A DNA stretch of 64,000 nt, taken from contig NZ_JAFCKP010000001.1 in NCBI RefSeq assembly GCF_018130245.1, positions 744,001 through 808,000 on the forward strand. The letters run 5' to 3'. A program made the translations under genes and the position numbers. The DNA is from Bradyrhizobium sp. SZCCT0231 (GTDB lineage Bacteria; Pseudomonadota; Alphaproteobacteria; Rhizobiales; Xanthobacteraceae). This document shows positions 54,616 to 63,579 of this stretch, piece after piece. The notes under the pieces are model-generated. The model ran no database searches. It was given only the letters and a program-made list of their open reading frames with translations, and was not told the origin of the DNA. Within the stretch, counting starts at the first letter, position 1, and the number at the start of each line of letters is the position of its first letter.

Positions 54616-55244
54616 TGCCGCACACCTACGAGACCGACGGCGCCGCGATCTACCGGCAATCGTTTGCGACCATTCGGGCCGAGGCCGACCTTGCGCGCTT
54701 CACGCCCGATGAGGAGCCGGTGGTGGTGCGAATGATCCATGCCGCCGGCATGGTCGGCCTGGAGGCGCATATCCGCTTCACGTCAGGCATGGCGACCCTC
54801 GCGCGCGCGGCCTTGCAGAAGGGCGCGCCGATCCTGTGCGACGCGCGCATGGTCTCGGAAGGTATTACGCGCGCGAGATTGCCCGCGGCCAACGCCGTGA
54901 TCTGCACACTCGGAGACGAGTCCGTTCCTGCGCTCGCGCAATCCATGCGCAACACGCGCTCAGCTGCCGCGCTGGAGCTGTGGCGGCCGCATCTGGGCGG
55001 CGCGATCGTCGCGATCGGCAATGCGCCGACCGCGCTGTTTCATCTGCTCAACATGCTGGAGGATCGCGACTGTCCGCGGCCGGCGGCGATCATCGGTTGT
55101 CCCGTCGGCTTCGTCGGCGCGGCCGAATCCAAGGCCGCGCTGATGGCCGATCCGCCGGCGCCGGCACTGACGGTCGAGGGCCGCCTCGGCGGCTCCGCGA
55201 TCACGGTTGCTGCCGTGAATGCGCTGGCGAGCCGGAGCGAATAG
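54615..55244 (+). CDS. cobH: CobH, precorrin-8X methylmutase
   Basis: A 209-residue enzyme that moves the methyl group from C-11 to C-12 to give hydrogenobyrinic acid. The catalytic His lies in VVRMIHAAGMVGLEAHIRF. PILCDARMVSEGITR and NAPTALFHLLNML are typical. ATG 54615 shares a base with the cobG stop (TGATG). Confidence 0.95.
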   Translation: MPHTYETDGAAIYRQSFATIRAEADLARFTPDEEPVVVRMIHAAGMVGLEAHIRFTSGMATLARAALQKGAPILCDARMVSEGITRARLPAANAVICTLGDESVPALAQSMRNTRSAAALELWRPHLGGAIVAIGNAPTALFHLLNMLEDRDCPRPAAIIGCPVGFVGAAESKAALMADPPAPALTVEGRLGGSAITVAAVNALASRSE

Positions 55245-55246
55245 TC

Positions 55247-55978
55247 ATGGGACGCATCATCTGCTGCGGTCTCGGCCCCGGCAACCCTGATATGATGAGC
55301 GTGCGTGCCGATCGCATGGTGCGTGGCGCTAGCCACGTCGCCTATTTCCGCAAGAAGGGCAGGCCGGGTCAGGCGCGCCGCATCGTCGAGGGCATGCTCG
55401 CTGCCGGCGTCACCGAATATCCCATGGAATATCCGGTCACCACGGAGATCGCTTTCGACAGCCCCGATTACGTGCAACTGCTCGCCGGCTTCTACGACGA
55501 ATGGGCCGAGCGCCTGGCGCGCCTTTCACGCGCTGTCGATGTCGTCGTGCTGTGCGAAGGCGATCCCTATTTCTACGGCTCGTTCATGCATCTGCACACG
55601 CGCCTGCAAGGCCGCGTCGAGATCGAGGTGATCGCGGGCATTCCCGGCATGGTCGGCTGCTGGAACGGCGTCGGGCAGCCGATCGCGCTCGGCGACGACG
55701 TGACGACGGTGCTGATGGGGACGCTTGGCGAGGACGAACTCGAACGCCGCATGCGCGATTCCGATGCGCTCGTCGTCATGAAGACCGGCCGCAATCTTGC
55801 GAAAGTACGCCGCGCGCTCGCAGCCGCCGGCCGGCTCGACGATGCCTGGCTGGTCGAGCGCGGTACCATGCCGGGCGAGCGTGTCGCGCGGCTCGCTGAG
55901 GTCGATGCCGCCGACTGTCCCTATTTCGCGATCGTGCTCGTGCACGGCAAGGGCCGGCATCTGGATGCGGCCGAATGA
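55247..55978 (+). CDS. cobI: CobI, precorrin-2 C20-methyltransferase
   Basis: A 243-residue tetrapyrrole SAM-methyltransferase. N-terminal loop GLGPGNPDMMSVRA, then VVLCEGDPYFYGSFMHL and VIAGIPGMVGCWN as the SAM-binding segments. It methylates precorrin-2 at C-20 to give precorrin-3A. The ATG at 55247 is two bases after the cobH stop. Confidence 0.93.
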   Translation: MGRIICCGLGPGNPDMMSVRADRMVRGASHVAYFRKKGRPGQARRIVEGMLAAGVTEYPMEYPVTTEIAFDSPDYVQLLAGFYDEWAERLARLSRAVDVVVLCEGDPYFYGSFMHLHTRLQGRVEIEVIAGIPGMVGCWNGVGQPIALGDDVTTVLMGTLGEDELERRMRDSDALVVMKTGRNLAKVRRALAAAGRLDDAWLVERGTMPGERVARLAEVDAADCPYFAIVLVHGKGRHLDAAE

Positions 55979-56709
55979 CGGGCACGCTGACCATTGCGGG
56001 CCTCGGCCCCGGCAACGAGGCGCTGGTGACGCCCGAGGTTTCCGCCGCGCTCGCGGCGGCGACCGATATTCTCGGCTATGCACCTTATGTCTCGCGTGTG
56101 TCGCCGCGACCAGGTCTCAAGCTACATCCTTCCGATAATCGCGAAGAGCTGCAACGCGCGAGCGAGGCGTTGCGTCTGGCCGCCGAAGGAGGGCAGGTCG
56201 TCGTCGTCTCCTCCGGCGATCCCGGCGTGTTCGCGATGGCGTCTGCCGTGTTCGAGGCGCTCGAGCAGGCGCCGCAATGGCAGGAGCTGCCGATCCGCGT
56301 GCTGCCGGGCATCACGGCGATGCTGGCGGCGGCCGCCCGCGCCGGCGCGCCACTCGGCCACGATTTCTGCGCGATCAATCTCTCCGACAATCTCAAGCCG
56401 TGGGCGGTGATCGAGAAACGTCTCCGCCTCGCGGCAGAAGCCGATTTTGCCATCGCGATGTACAATCCGCGCTCGGCAAGCCGGCCGGAAGGATTCGGCC
56501 GCGCGCTTGCGCTGCTGCGCGAGGCCGGCTGCGGGGAGCGTCTCGTGATCTTCGCGCGCGCGATCAGCGCGCCAGATGAGAAGATCGTGACCGTCACGCT
56601 GAACGAGGCGCGGCCCGAGATGGCCGACATGCGCACGCTGGTGATCGTCGGCAATTCGCAGACGCGACGCGTCGGTCGCTGGGTCTATGCACCGAGGCAG
56701 GTCCGATGA
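55975..56709 (+). CDS. cobJ: CobJ, precorrin-3B C17-methyltransferase
   Basis: A 244-residue SAM-methyltransferase that methylates C-17 with ring contraction to give precorrin-4. Motifs: GLGPGNEALVTPE, LGYAPYVSRV, VVVSSGDPGVFAMASAV, VLPGITAMLAAAARAGAPLG and IAMYNPRSASRPEGF. ATG 55975 overlaps the cobI stop (ATGA). Its last 25 bases overlap the 3' end of cobK on the other strand. Confidence 0.93.
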   Translation: MTGTLTIAGLGPGNEALVTPEVSAALAAATDILGYAPYVSRVSPRPGLKLHPSDNREELQRASEALRLAAEGGQVVVVSSGDPGVFAMASAVFEALEQAPQWQELPIRVLPGITAMLAAAARAGAPLGHDFCAINLSDNLKPWAVIEKRLRLAAEADFAIAMYNPRSASRPEGFGRALALLREAGCGERLVIFARAISAPDEKIVTVTLNEARPEMADMRTLVIVGNSQTRRVGRWVYAPRQVR

Positions 56710-57431
56710 CCGAGCCACTGCACCACCTCCGTGACGCTCTCGACCCGCAACCGTTCGGGCAGTTGCGGTCGCGAGATCATGATCACGGGCAGGCCGAGCA
56801 TGCGCGCCGCGTCGACCTTGGCGCGCGCGCCGTCGCCGCCGGAATTGCGGGCGACGATCCACGCGATGCCGCGTGCGCGCATCATCTCCAGCTCACCGTC
56901 GAGTGTGAAGGGGCCGCGCGACACGATCACATCGGCCGCGAAGGGCAGGGTCGCTTCGGGCGGATCGACGAAGCGCAGCGTATAGGTGTGCTGCGGCTTC
57001 ATCGCGAATGGCGCGATGTGCTGACGGCCGATGGCGAGGAACACGTTTGCCGGCGCCTTGGGCAGCGCGGCGACGGCGGCGTTGACATCCCCGACCTCGA
57101 TCCAGTTGTCGCCAGGCGCTTTCGTCCAGGGCGCTCGCTCCAACGCAATCAACGGTGTGCCGGTCTCCGCACACGCCTCGACCGCATTGCGGGTCATCTC
57201 GGCCGCGAACGGATGCGTCGCGTCGATCACGTGTGTGATGGCTTCACGACGAATGTAGTCGGCAAGACCGCTCACGCCACCAAAGCCGCCGATGCGGGTC
57301 GGCAGCGGCTGATCGGCCGGCGCGCGGGTGCGGCCGCCATAGGAGTAGACGGCATCTATGCGCGCACGCGCGATCTCCGCCGCGAGCGAGCCCGCATCGG
57401 CCGTTCCACCCAGAATGAGGGCGCGCGTCAT
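56685..57431 (-). CDS. cobK: CobK, precorrin-6A reductase
   Basis: A 248-residue NADPH-dependent reductase that gives precorrin-6B. The dinucleotide loop is ALILGGTADAGSLAAEI; THVIDATHPFAAEMTRNA, FLAIGRQHIAPF and ARNSGGDGARAKVDAA are family features. It is the only minus-strand gene in the middle of the long cob operon. Its ATG (57431-57429) shares two base pairs with the ATG of cobL on the plus strand, so its promoter must lie inside cobL; its end overlaps cobJ. A longer start (57467) would run deep into cobL and adds non-conserved residues. Confidence 0.93.
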   Translation of the reverse strand: MTRALILGGTADAGSLAAEIARARIDAVYSYGGRTRAPADQPLPTRIGGFGGVSGLADYIRREAITHVIDATHPFAAEMTRNAVEACAETGTPLIALERAPWTKAPGDNWIEVGDVNAAVAALPKAPANVFLAIGRQHIAPFAMKPQHTYTLRFVDPPEATLPFAADVIVSRGPFTLDGELEMMRARGIAWIVARNSGGDGARAKVDAARMLGLPVIMISRPQLPERLRVESVTEVVQWLGHRTCLGA

Positions 57432-58623
57432 GAGTGATTCCTTGGCTGATCCCTGGCTGACGATCATCGGTATTGGCGAAGATGGCCTTGCCGGCCTGTC
57501 CGAGGCAAGCCGAAAGGCGCTTGCCCAGGCAGAAACCGTGTTCGGCGGCGAGCGTCATCTTGCGCTCGCGGATGTCGGCAGCCGCGGCCGTCCGTGGCCG
57601 GTGCCGTTCGATGCGAATGTCGTGCTGAGCTGCCGTGGCCGACCGACGGTGGTGCTCGCCTCCGGCGATCCGTTCTGGCATGGCGCCGGCGCTGCTCTCG
57701 CCGAAAAGCTCGGGAGCGATGAGTGGATCGCGCATCCCGCGCCGTCGACCTTCTCGCTTGCGGCCGCGCGCTTGGGCTGGCGACTGGAGACCACGACGTG
57801 CATCGGCCTCCATGCGGCGCCGTTCGAGCGTCTGGTGCCGCATCTGGTGCGAGATGCGCACATCATCTGCCTGATGCGCAACGCAGCGGCGGTCGGCGAT
57901 CTCGCGAAATGGCTGACCGAGCGCGGATGGGGCGCGTCACTGATGTGGACGCTCGAGGCGCTTGGCGGGCCACGGGAATACACTGACCAGCATCGCGTCG
58001 ATCTCTTTGCCGAGGAGGTCGCTGCTGATCTGGTGGCGGTGGCAGTGTGGGCGAGGGGAACACAGGGCATTCCTCGGAGCTCGGGCCTGCCGGACGACCT
58101 TTTCGTCCACGACGGCCAGATCACCAAGCGGCCTGTGCGTGCGCTCGCACTTTCGGCGCTGGCGCCGCGTCCCGGCGAACGGCTGTGGGATATCGGGGCT
58201 GGCTCAGGTTCGGTTTCGGTGGAGTGGGCGCTGTGTGGTGGGACGGCGACCGCCATCGAGGCGCGCGAGGATCGCGCCGCGAACATCCAACAAAATGCTG
58301 TTGCGTTCGGACTGGCGCATCGAATTACTGTTGTCACGGGGAAATCGCCTGGAGCGCTTGCTACGCTGGACGCGCCGGATGCTGTCTTCATCGGCGGCGG
58401 CCTCGATGTCGCGATGTTCGATGCGATCTGGTCGCGGCTCTCGCCCGGAGCGCGGCTGGTTGCGCATTCCGTGACGCTGGAGACGGAAGCGCTGCTCAGC
58501 GAATTGCACCAGCGTCATGGCGGTGAGCTGATGCGGGTGGAGATTTCTCATGCCGCCCCGCTCGGCCGCTATCGGTCATGGGAGGCAGCGCGCCCCGTGG
58601 TGCAGTGGAGTGTGGTGCGATGA
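57430..58623 (+). CDS. cobL: CobL, precorrin-6B C5,15-methyltransferase (decarboxylating)
   Basis: A 397-residue fusion. Residues ~1-205 are the CbiE-type methyltransferase ([38 protein letters not shown]). Residues ~215-397 are the CbiT-type Rossmann methyltransferase ([33 protein letters not shown]). It methylates C-5 and C-15 and decarboxylates the ring-C acetate. The start at ATG 57430 faces the cobK ATG. Transcription must come through the antisense of cobK from cobJ or from a promoter within cobK. Confidence 0.93.
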   Translation: MSDSLADPWLTIIGIGEDGLAGLSEASRKALAQAETVFGGERHLALADVGSRGRPWPVPFDANVVLSCRGRPTVVLASGDPFWHGAGAALAEKLGSDEWIAHPAPSTFSLAAARLGWRLETTTCIGLHAAPFERLVPHLVRDAHIICLMRNAAAVGDLAKWLTERGWGASLMWTLEALGGPREYTDQHRVDLFAEEVAADLVAVAVWARGTQGIPRSSGLPDDLFVHDGQITKRPVRALALSALAPRPGERLWDIGAGSGSVSVEWALCGGTATAIEAREDRAANIQQNAVAFGLAHRITVVTGKSPGALATLDAPDAVFIGGGLDVAMFDAIWSRLSPGARLVAHSVTLETEALLSELHQRHGGELMRVEISHAAPLGRYRSWEAARPVVQWSVVR

Positions 58624-58988
58624 AGGTCGCCGGACTCGGCTTCAAGCGCGATGTGACACTGGCTTCGCTGCGCGAAGCGCTGCTGGCTGCCGGCGGTGCG
58701 GAAGGGCTTGCGGCGGTGGCAACCGTCAGCGACAAGGCCGACACCGACGCGCTGAAGCAACTCGCACGCGAGTGCGGCGTGCCGATCAGGGCCGTTCCGG
58801 CCGCGGTACTGGCCGGGATCGACACGCCGACGCAGTCAAGCCTCGTCGCAGAGAAGTTCGGCACCGGATCGGTCGCCGAAGCTGCGGCGCTCGCGGCAGC
58901 GGGCCCTCGTGCGCGATTGATTGCAACGCGCGTGGTCTCGCAGGATCGCACCGCGACTGCGGCGATCGCGGAAGGAGACGGCGCATGA
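58620..58988 (+). CDS. cobE: CobE, cobalamin biosynthesis protein (CbiG C-terminal type)
   Basis: A 122-residue protein matching the C-terminal domain of CbiG: the N-terminus [19 protein letters not shown] and the motif [20 protein letters not shown] followed by AEAAAL. Its exact role in the aerobic pathway is unsettled. ATG 58620 overlaps the cobL stop (ATGA) and its own stop overlaps cobM. Confidence 0.9.
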   Translation: MKVAGLGFKRDVTLASLREALLAAGGAEGLAAVATVSDKADTDALKQLARECGVPIRAVPAAVLAGIDTPTQSSLVAEKFGTGSVAEAAALAAAGPRARLIATRVVSQDRTATAAIAEGDGA

Positions 58989-59767
58989 CCGTGCACTTCA
59001 TCGGTGCCGGGCCGGGCGCGCCCGATTTGCTGACGCTGCGGGGCCGCGACCTGATTGCGGCCTGCCCCGTCTGTCTCTATGCCGGCTCGCTGGTGCCGGA
59101 AGGCGTGCTGGCGCATTGCCCGCCCGGTGCGCGGATCGTTAACACCGCGCCAATGTCGCTCGACGAGATCATCGCGGAGATCGCCGCAGCGCATGCAGAC
59201 GGCAAGGACGTCGCGCGGCTGCATTCCGGCGATCTCTCGATCTGGTCGGCGATAGGCGAGCAGCTCCGTCGCCTGCGCGCGCTCGGCATTCCCTATTCGC
59301 TCACGCCGGGCGTTCCGTCCTTCTCGGCTGCTGCCGCTGCGCTGGAGGCCGAGCTGACGCTGCCCGGTCTTACCCAGACCGTGGTGTTGACGCGCACGCC
59401 TGGCCGCGCCAGTGCGATGCCCGAGGGCGAGAAGCTCGCCGCATTCGCCGCGACCGGCGCGGTGCTCGCGATCCACCTGTCGATCCACCTGCTCGACAAG
59501 GTCGTCGCGGAGCTGGCGCCTCACTACGGTGCGAACTGCCCGGTCGCGATCGTCTGGCGCGCGAGCTGGCCGGAGCAGCGGATCGTGCGCGCGACGCTCG
59601 GCACGCTCGATGCGGCCGTGGGCGGCGAGATGGAGCGCACGGCACTGATCCTGGTGGGCAAGACGCTTGGCGCTGCCGATTTTGACGAGAGCCGCCTCTA
59701 TGCCGCCGACTACGACCGCCGCTACCGGCCGGTCGGAGCCGAGCCGCGCTTTCCGGAGGCGTCGTGA
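58985..59767 (+). CDS. cobM: CobM, precorrin-4 C11-methyltransferase
   Basis: A 260-residue SAM-methyltransferase that gives precorrin-5. Motifs: [62 protein letters not shown] and [16 protein letters not shown]. It is coupled to cobE by a four-base overlap and to cobB by GTGATG. Confidence 0.93.
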   Translation: MTVHFIGAGPGAPDLLTLRGRDLIAACPVCLYAGSLVPEGVLAHCPPGARIVNTAPMSLDEIIAEIAAAHADGKDVARLHSGDLSIWSAIGEQLRRLRALGIPYSLTPGVPSFSAAAAALEAELTLPGLTQTVVLTRTPGRASAMPEGEKLAAFAATGAVLAIHLSIHLLDKVVAELAPHYGANCPVAIVWRASWPEQRIVRATLGTLDAAVGGEMERTALILVGKTLGAADFDESRLYAADYDRRYRPVGAEPRFPEAS

Positions 59768-61077
59768 TGCCGGCAGGGCTCGTCATCTCCGCACCCGCGT
59801 CCGGCGTCGGCAAGACCACGCTGACGCTGGCGCTCGCCCGCGCCTGGCGCAATCGCGGATTGAACGTCCAGTGCTTCAAGAGCGGCCCCGATTACATTGA
59901 TCCCGCCTTCCACGCCGCCGCCACGGGGCGCGCCTCCGTCAACGTCGACAGCTGGGCGATGGACCGTGGCACCATCGCGCATCTCGTCGGCCGCGGTGCC
60001 GATGCCGACATCGTGCTCGCCGAGGGCTCGATGGGACTGTTCGACGGCGTCGCCGCATGCGGCGTCTCCGGCACCGGTGCCACCGCTGATATCGCGGAGA
60101 TGCTGGGCTGGCCGGTGGTTCTGGTGATCGATCCCTCCGGCCAGGCGCAGACTGCGGCAGCGATCGCCGCAGGCCTTCGCGATTACCGCGCCGGCGTGCG
60201 CCTTGCCGGCGTCGTGCTCAATCGCGTCGCCAGCCCGCGCCACGAGGATCTCGTGCGACGCGCGCTGAACGAGGCCGGCATCGCCGTGTTCGGCGCGCTG
60301 CCGCGCCATGCCGAGATCAGCCTGCCGAAGCGGCATCTTGGCCTGGTGCAGGCCGAGGAGCAGGCGGAGATCGGCAAGCTGATCGACGAGGCTGCCCGCT
60401 TCATAGCGGAGCACGTCGATCTCGATGCGGTGCTGCAATCGGCAGCCAAATGGTCGCCGCAACCTGCGGCGAACGGTCTGAATGTGACGCCGCCGGGCCA
60501 GCGCATCGCGCTGGCCCGCGATGCGGCATTCTCCTTCGTCTATCCGCATATGCTGGAGGCCTGGCGCACGGCGGGCGCCGAGATCGTGCCGTTCTCGCCG
60601 CTGGCCGATGAAGCGCCCGATGCGAGCGCCGACGTGTGCTGGCTGCCCGGCGGCTATCCCGAGCTTCATGCCGGCAGGATCGCAGCCAATGCATGCTTTC
60701 GCAGCGGCCTTCGCGGCTTCGCGGAGACGCGGCCCGTGCATGGCGAATGCGGGGGCTATATGGTGCTGGGCACCGCTTTGACCGACGCCGACGGCGTCCG
60801 CCATGAGATGGCGGGGCTGCTCGGCCTGGAGACCAGCTTTGCCAAGCGCCGCATGCATCTCGGCTATCGACTTGCCGAACTGGCCGCGCCGATGCCGGGG
60901 CATGAGGTCGGTGCGCGCCTGCGCGGCCACGAGTTCCACTATTCGACCATCCTTGCCCAACCCGATACGCCGCTGGCGGTCGTGCACGACGCAACCGGCA
61001 CGGTCATTGCCGAGACCGGCTCGCGCCGTGGCCATGCCACCGGCACGTTCTTCCATCTGATCGCGGAGGACCGGTGA
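59764..61077 (+). CDS. cobB: CobB, hydrogenobyrinic acid a,c-diamide synthase
   Basis: A 437-residue glutamine-dependent amidotransferase that amidates side chains a and c. The P-loop is [30 protein letters not shown] is the substrate region and [12 protein letters not shown] is typical. The glutaminase part has [14 protein letters not shown], Cys in [11 protein letters not shown] and the His in GHEFHYS. The start is GTG 59764 (overlapping the cobM stop) or ATG 59767, one codon apart. It overlaps cobA by four bases. Confidence 0.94.
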   Translation: MMPAGLVISAPASGVGKTTLTLALARAWRNRGLNVQCFKSGPDYIDPAFHAAATGRASVNVDSWAMDRGTIAHLVGRGADADIVLAEGSMGLFDGVAACGVSGTGATADIAEMLGWPVVLVIDPSGQAQTAAAIAAGLRDYRAGVRLAGVVLNRVASPRHEDLVRRALNEAGIAVFGALPRHAEISLPKRHLGLVQAEEQAEIGKLIDEAARFIAEHVDLDAVLQSAAKWSPQPAANGLNVTPPGQRIALARDAAFSFVYPHMLEAWRTAGAEIVPFSPLADEAPDASADVCWLPGGYPELHAGRIAANACFRSGLRGFAETRPVHGECGGYMVLGTALTDADGVRHEMAGLLGLETSFAKRRMHLGYRLAELAAPMPGHEVGARLRGHEFHYSTILAQPDTPLAVVHDATGTVIAETGSRRGHATGTFFHLIAEDR

Positions 61078-61805
61078 GCGGCTTTGTCTCTTTCGTCTCC
61101 GCCGGCCCCGGCGATCCCGAGCTCCTCACGGTGAAGGGCGCCGCGCGGCTGCGCGAGGCCGACGTCGTGCTCTATGACGACCTCGCCTCCGGCGCGATCC
61201 TCGATCTTGCCCGCCCCGGCGCCAATCTCGTCGCGGTGGGGAAGCGGGCCGGGCGGCCTTCGACGAAGCAGCACCACGTCAACCGTCTCTTGGTCGACTA
61301 TGCCGCAACCGGCGCGCGCGTGGTGCGGCTGAAATCGGGCGATGCCGGCATTTTCGGCCGGCTCGAGGAGGAGATCGAGACGCTGCGAGAAGCCGGCATC
61401 GGCTACGAGATCGTTCCCGGTGTCACATCCGCCTGCGTCGCCGCCGCCCAGGCCGGCATTCCCCTGACCCGTCGGCATACCTCCCGCCGGGTGCAGTTCA
61501 TCACCGGTGCCGACGTCACCGGCGAGCTGCCGCCAAACCTGAATTGGGCGGCGCTGGCCGATCCCGAGGCCACGACCGTGGTCTATATGGGCCGACGCAC
61601 CTTTCCGGCGCTTGCCGCAAAATTGATCGCGCACGGCCTCGCCCCCAACACCCCGGCGCTGTTCGCCGAATCCCTCGGGCGGTCTGACGAACGGCTGGTC
61701 CGCACCACCATTGCAGAGCTCGCCGAGCAGCTTGCGCGCGGCGGCGCCGCTTCCACCGCCGCCGTGATCCTGTTCGGCGCGCTGGCGGGGGATTATCCGT
61801 CATGA
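61074..61805 (+). CDS. cobA: CobA, uroporphyrinogen-III C-methyltransferase
   Basis: A 243-residue SAM-methyltransferase that makes precorrin-2, the branch point to cobalamin and siroheme. Motifs: SAGPGDPELLTVKGAARL, VLYDDLAS, RLKSGDAGIFGRLEEE, VPGVTSACVAAAQAGIPLTR and VYMGRRTF. No CysG-type oxidase/ferrochelatase domain is fused. GTG 61074 overlaps the cobB stop. It ends the long operon, 60 bases before the second B12 riboswitch. Confidence 0.93.
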   Translation: MSGFVSFVSAGPGDPELLTVKGAARLREADVVLYDDLASGAILDLARPGANLVAVGKRAGRPSTKQHHVNRLLVDYAATGARVVRLKSGDAGIFGRLEEEIETLREAGIGYEIVPGVTSACVAAAQAGIPLTRRHTSRRVQFITGADVTGELPPNLNWAALADPEATTVVYMGRRTFPALAAKLIAHGLAPNTPALFAESLGRSDERLVRTTIAELAEQLARGGAASTAAVILFGALAGDYPS

Positions 61806-61865
61806 CGGCCGCGGCCACGCTTCGCCCCTTGACGCCGGCTCCGCGAAAGGGGCACACAGGAGAGG

Positions 61866-62055
61866 CATGGTGCTCGACGCGGCGCAAAGCGCCGGAGCAT
61901 AATCGGGAATGGGGGTGGGCGGACCCAATTGCGGCGCCCAAAACCCCAGCCGCCCCCGCGACTGTAAGCGGTGAGGGGCTCCGATCAGCCACTGGGCCGC
62001 AAGGTCCGGGAAGGCCGGAGAACCCCAATGAACCGCGAGCCAGGAGACCGGCCGT
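61866..62055 (+). promoter_or_regulatory. Cobalamin (B12) riboswitch in front of cbiM-like/cobF
   Basis: Conserved pieces in order: atcgggaatg (61902-61911), cagccgcccccgcgactgta (61948-61967), gatcagccactgg (61983-61995), cgggaaggc (62007-62015) and the B12 box gcgagccaggagaccggcc (62035-62053). It is closer to consensus than the first riboswitch. It lies ~50 bases before the ATG of the cbiM-like gene, so it probably controls that gene and perhaps the cobF-cobT genes behind it. Confidence 0.92.
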
Positions 62056-62107
62056 GCACGTTTTGAGGCCAAGGCCGTCGGGTGTGACGGCAGGAAGGAA
62101 TTGAGCC

Positions 62108-62785
62108 ATGCATATCGAACCCGGCGTAGTGACGGGCGCCAAGCTCGTGTTGAGTTACGCAACCGGCATCGCCGCAGGCGGCATTGCCTTGAAGCTTGCG
62201 GTCGAGACCGTGCGCGAGCAGGGCGTCGGCTCGTTCGCGGCGCGCACGCTCGCCACCACGGGCCTCGTCTTCACCTTCTTCCAGGTCCTGCCGCATTTCC
62301 CGGTCGGCGTCTCCGAGGTGCACTGCATCCTCGGCTCGACCTTGTTCCTGCTGTTTGGTGCTGCGCCCGCGGCCTTCGGCCTCGCGCTCGGCCTCTTGCT
62401 CCAGGGCGTGTTGTTCGTGCCGACCGACCTGCCGCAATATGGCATGAACGTCACCACGCTCCTGGTGCCGCTGTTCGCGATCCAGGCAATCGCCGCACGG
62501 ATCATTTCGCGCAACACCGCCTATGTTGATTTGAAGTATCGGCAGGCGCTGGCGCTTTCGACGACCTACCAGGCCGGCGTGATCGCCTGGGTGGCGTTCT
62601 GGGCGCTTTATGGCTCCGGTTTCGCCATGACCAACCTCGCCAGCATCGCGACGTTCGCGGCGTCCTATGCGCTGGTGATCGTGATCGAGCCGCTCGCCGA
62701 TCTCGCCGTGCTGGCGCTGGCGAAGTCGCTGCGTGGCGTCACCGCGCCCGGCCTCGTCACGCCTCGCCTGCACAACGCGGCTTAA
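62108..62785 (+). CDS. CbiM-like cobalt/ECF transporter membrane protein
   Basis: A 225-residue membrane protein with about six spans. The start MHIEPGVVTGAKLVLSYATG resembles CbiM/NikM, where the N-terminal Met-His segment binds the metal. Further family-like parts are PHFPVGVSEVHCILGSTLFL and YGMNVTTLLVPLFA. ATG 62108 has aggaagga upstream. No cbiN, cbiQ or cbiO genes follow; the next genes are cobF and cobT. Control by a B12 riboswitch supports a role in cobalt uptake. Orthologues of this solo type are usually labelled 'energy-coupling factor ABC transporter permease'. Confidence 0.8.
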   Translation: MHIEPGVVTGAKLVLSYATGIAAGGIALKLAVETVREQGVGSFAARTLATTGLVFTFFQVLPHFPVGVSEVHCILGSTLFLLFGAAPAAFGLALGLLLQGVLFVPTDLPQYGMNVTTLLVPLFAIQAIAARIISRNTAYVDLKYRQALALSTTYQAGVIAWVAFWALYGSGFAMTNLASIATFAASYALVIVIEPLADLAVLALAKSLRGVTAPGLVTPRLHNAA

Positions 62786-62792
62786 GAGACAA

Positions 62793-62815
62793 GGGGCGGC
62801 CGTCATGGCCGCCCC
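62793..62815 (+). terminator. Strong hairpin between cbiM-like gene and cobF
   Basis: Perfect 9-bp all-G/C stem (ggggcggcc, loop gtcat, ggccgcccc), seven bases after the cbiM-like stop and nine bases before the cobF ATG. No T-run follows, so it could be a weak terminator or could modulate cobF translation. Confidence 0.6.
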
Positions 62816-62824
62816 ACACGCCCG

Positions 62825-63574
62825 ATGCTCACGCTCTTCCTGATAGGCATCGGTTGCGGCGATCCCGAGCAGCTCACGCGCGCCGCAATTCAAGCCATCA
62901 ACGCGGCCGATCTCGTCCTGATCCCGCGCAAGGGCACTGCGAAGTCCGATCTCGCTGATCTCAGACGGACGATCTGCGCGGACGTGCTCACCAGCGACAA
63001 GACAGCCATCGCCGAATTCGATCTGCCCATGCGAGATGCCGGTGAAGCCGATTACCGCAAGGGCGTCGACGATTGGCATGATGCGGTGGCCGCGGCCTGG
63101 TCGCAGACCATCGCGAGGCATCTCGCAGGTGAGGGCAAGGTTGCGCTGTTGATCTGGGGCGATCCGTCGCTCTACGACTCCTCGCTGCGCATTGCGCGGC
63201 GGCTCGATCCCTTGCCTGATATCGAAGTTGTGCCAGGCATCACCTCGATCCAGGCGCTTTGCGCCGCGCATGCGCTGCCGCTCAACGACATCGGCGAGCC
63301 GTTCCTGGTCACGACGGGGCGGCGCTTGCGCGAAGGCGGCTGGCCGCAGGGCGTCGATACCGTCGTCGTGATGCTCGATGGCGACACGGCGTTCCAGTCG
63401 CTGGATCCGGAAGGCCTGCAGATCTGGTGGGGTGCCTATCTCGGCATGCCCGATCAGATCATCATGTCCGGCGCGCTGGCCGAGGTCGGCCCGCGCATCG
63501 TCGCGTTGCGGCAAGAGGCGCGCGAGCGGCACGGCTGGATCATGGACAGCTATATTCTCAAACGCAGGCGTTGA
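62825..63574 (+). CDS. cobF: CobF, precorrin-6A synthase (deacetylating)
   Basis: A 249-residue SAM-methyltransferase found only in the aerobic pathway. It methylates C-1 of precorrin-5 and releases acetate to give precorrin-6A. Motifs: FLIGIGCGDPEQLTRAAIQA, VLIPRKGTAKSDL, VALLIWGDPSLYDSSLRI and VVPGITSIQALCAAHALPLN. There is no Shine-Dalgarno before ATG 62825; the preceding hairpin takes up that space. cobT starts five bases after its stop. Confidence 0.94.
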   Translation: MLTLFLIGIGCGDPEQLTRAAIQAINAADLVLIPRKGTAKSDLADLRRTICADVLTSDKTAIAEFDLPMRDAGEADYRKGVDDWHDAVAAAWSQTIARHLAGEGKVALLIWGDPSLYDSSLRIARRLDPLPDIEVVPGITSIQALCAAHALPLNDIGEPFLVTTGRRLREGGWPQGVDTVVVMLDGDTAFQSLDPEGLQIWWGAYLGMPDQIIMSGALAEVGPRIVALRQEARERHGWIMDSYILKRRR

Positions 63575-63579
63575 GCAGC

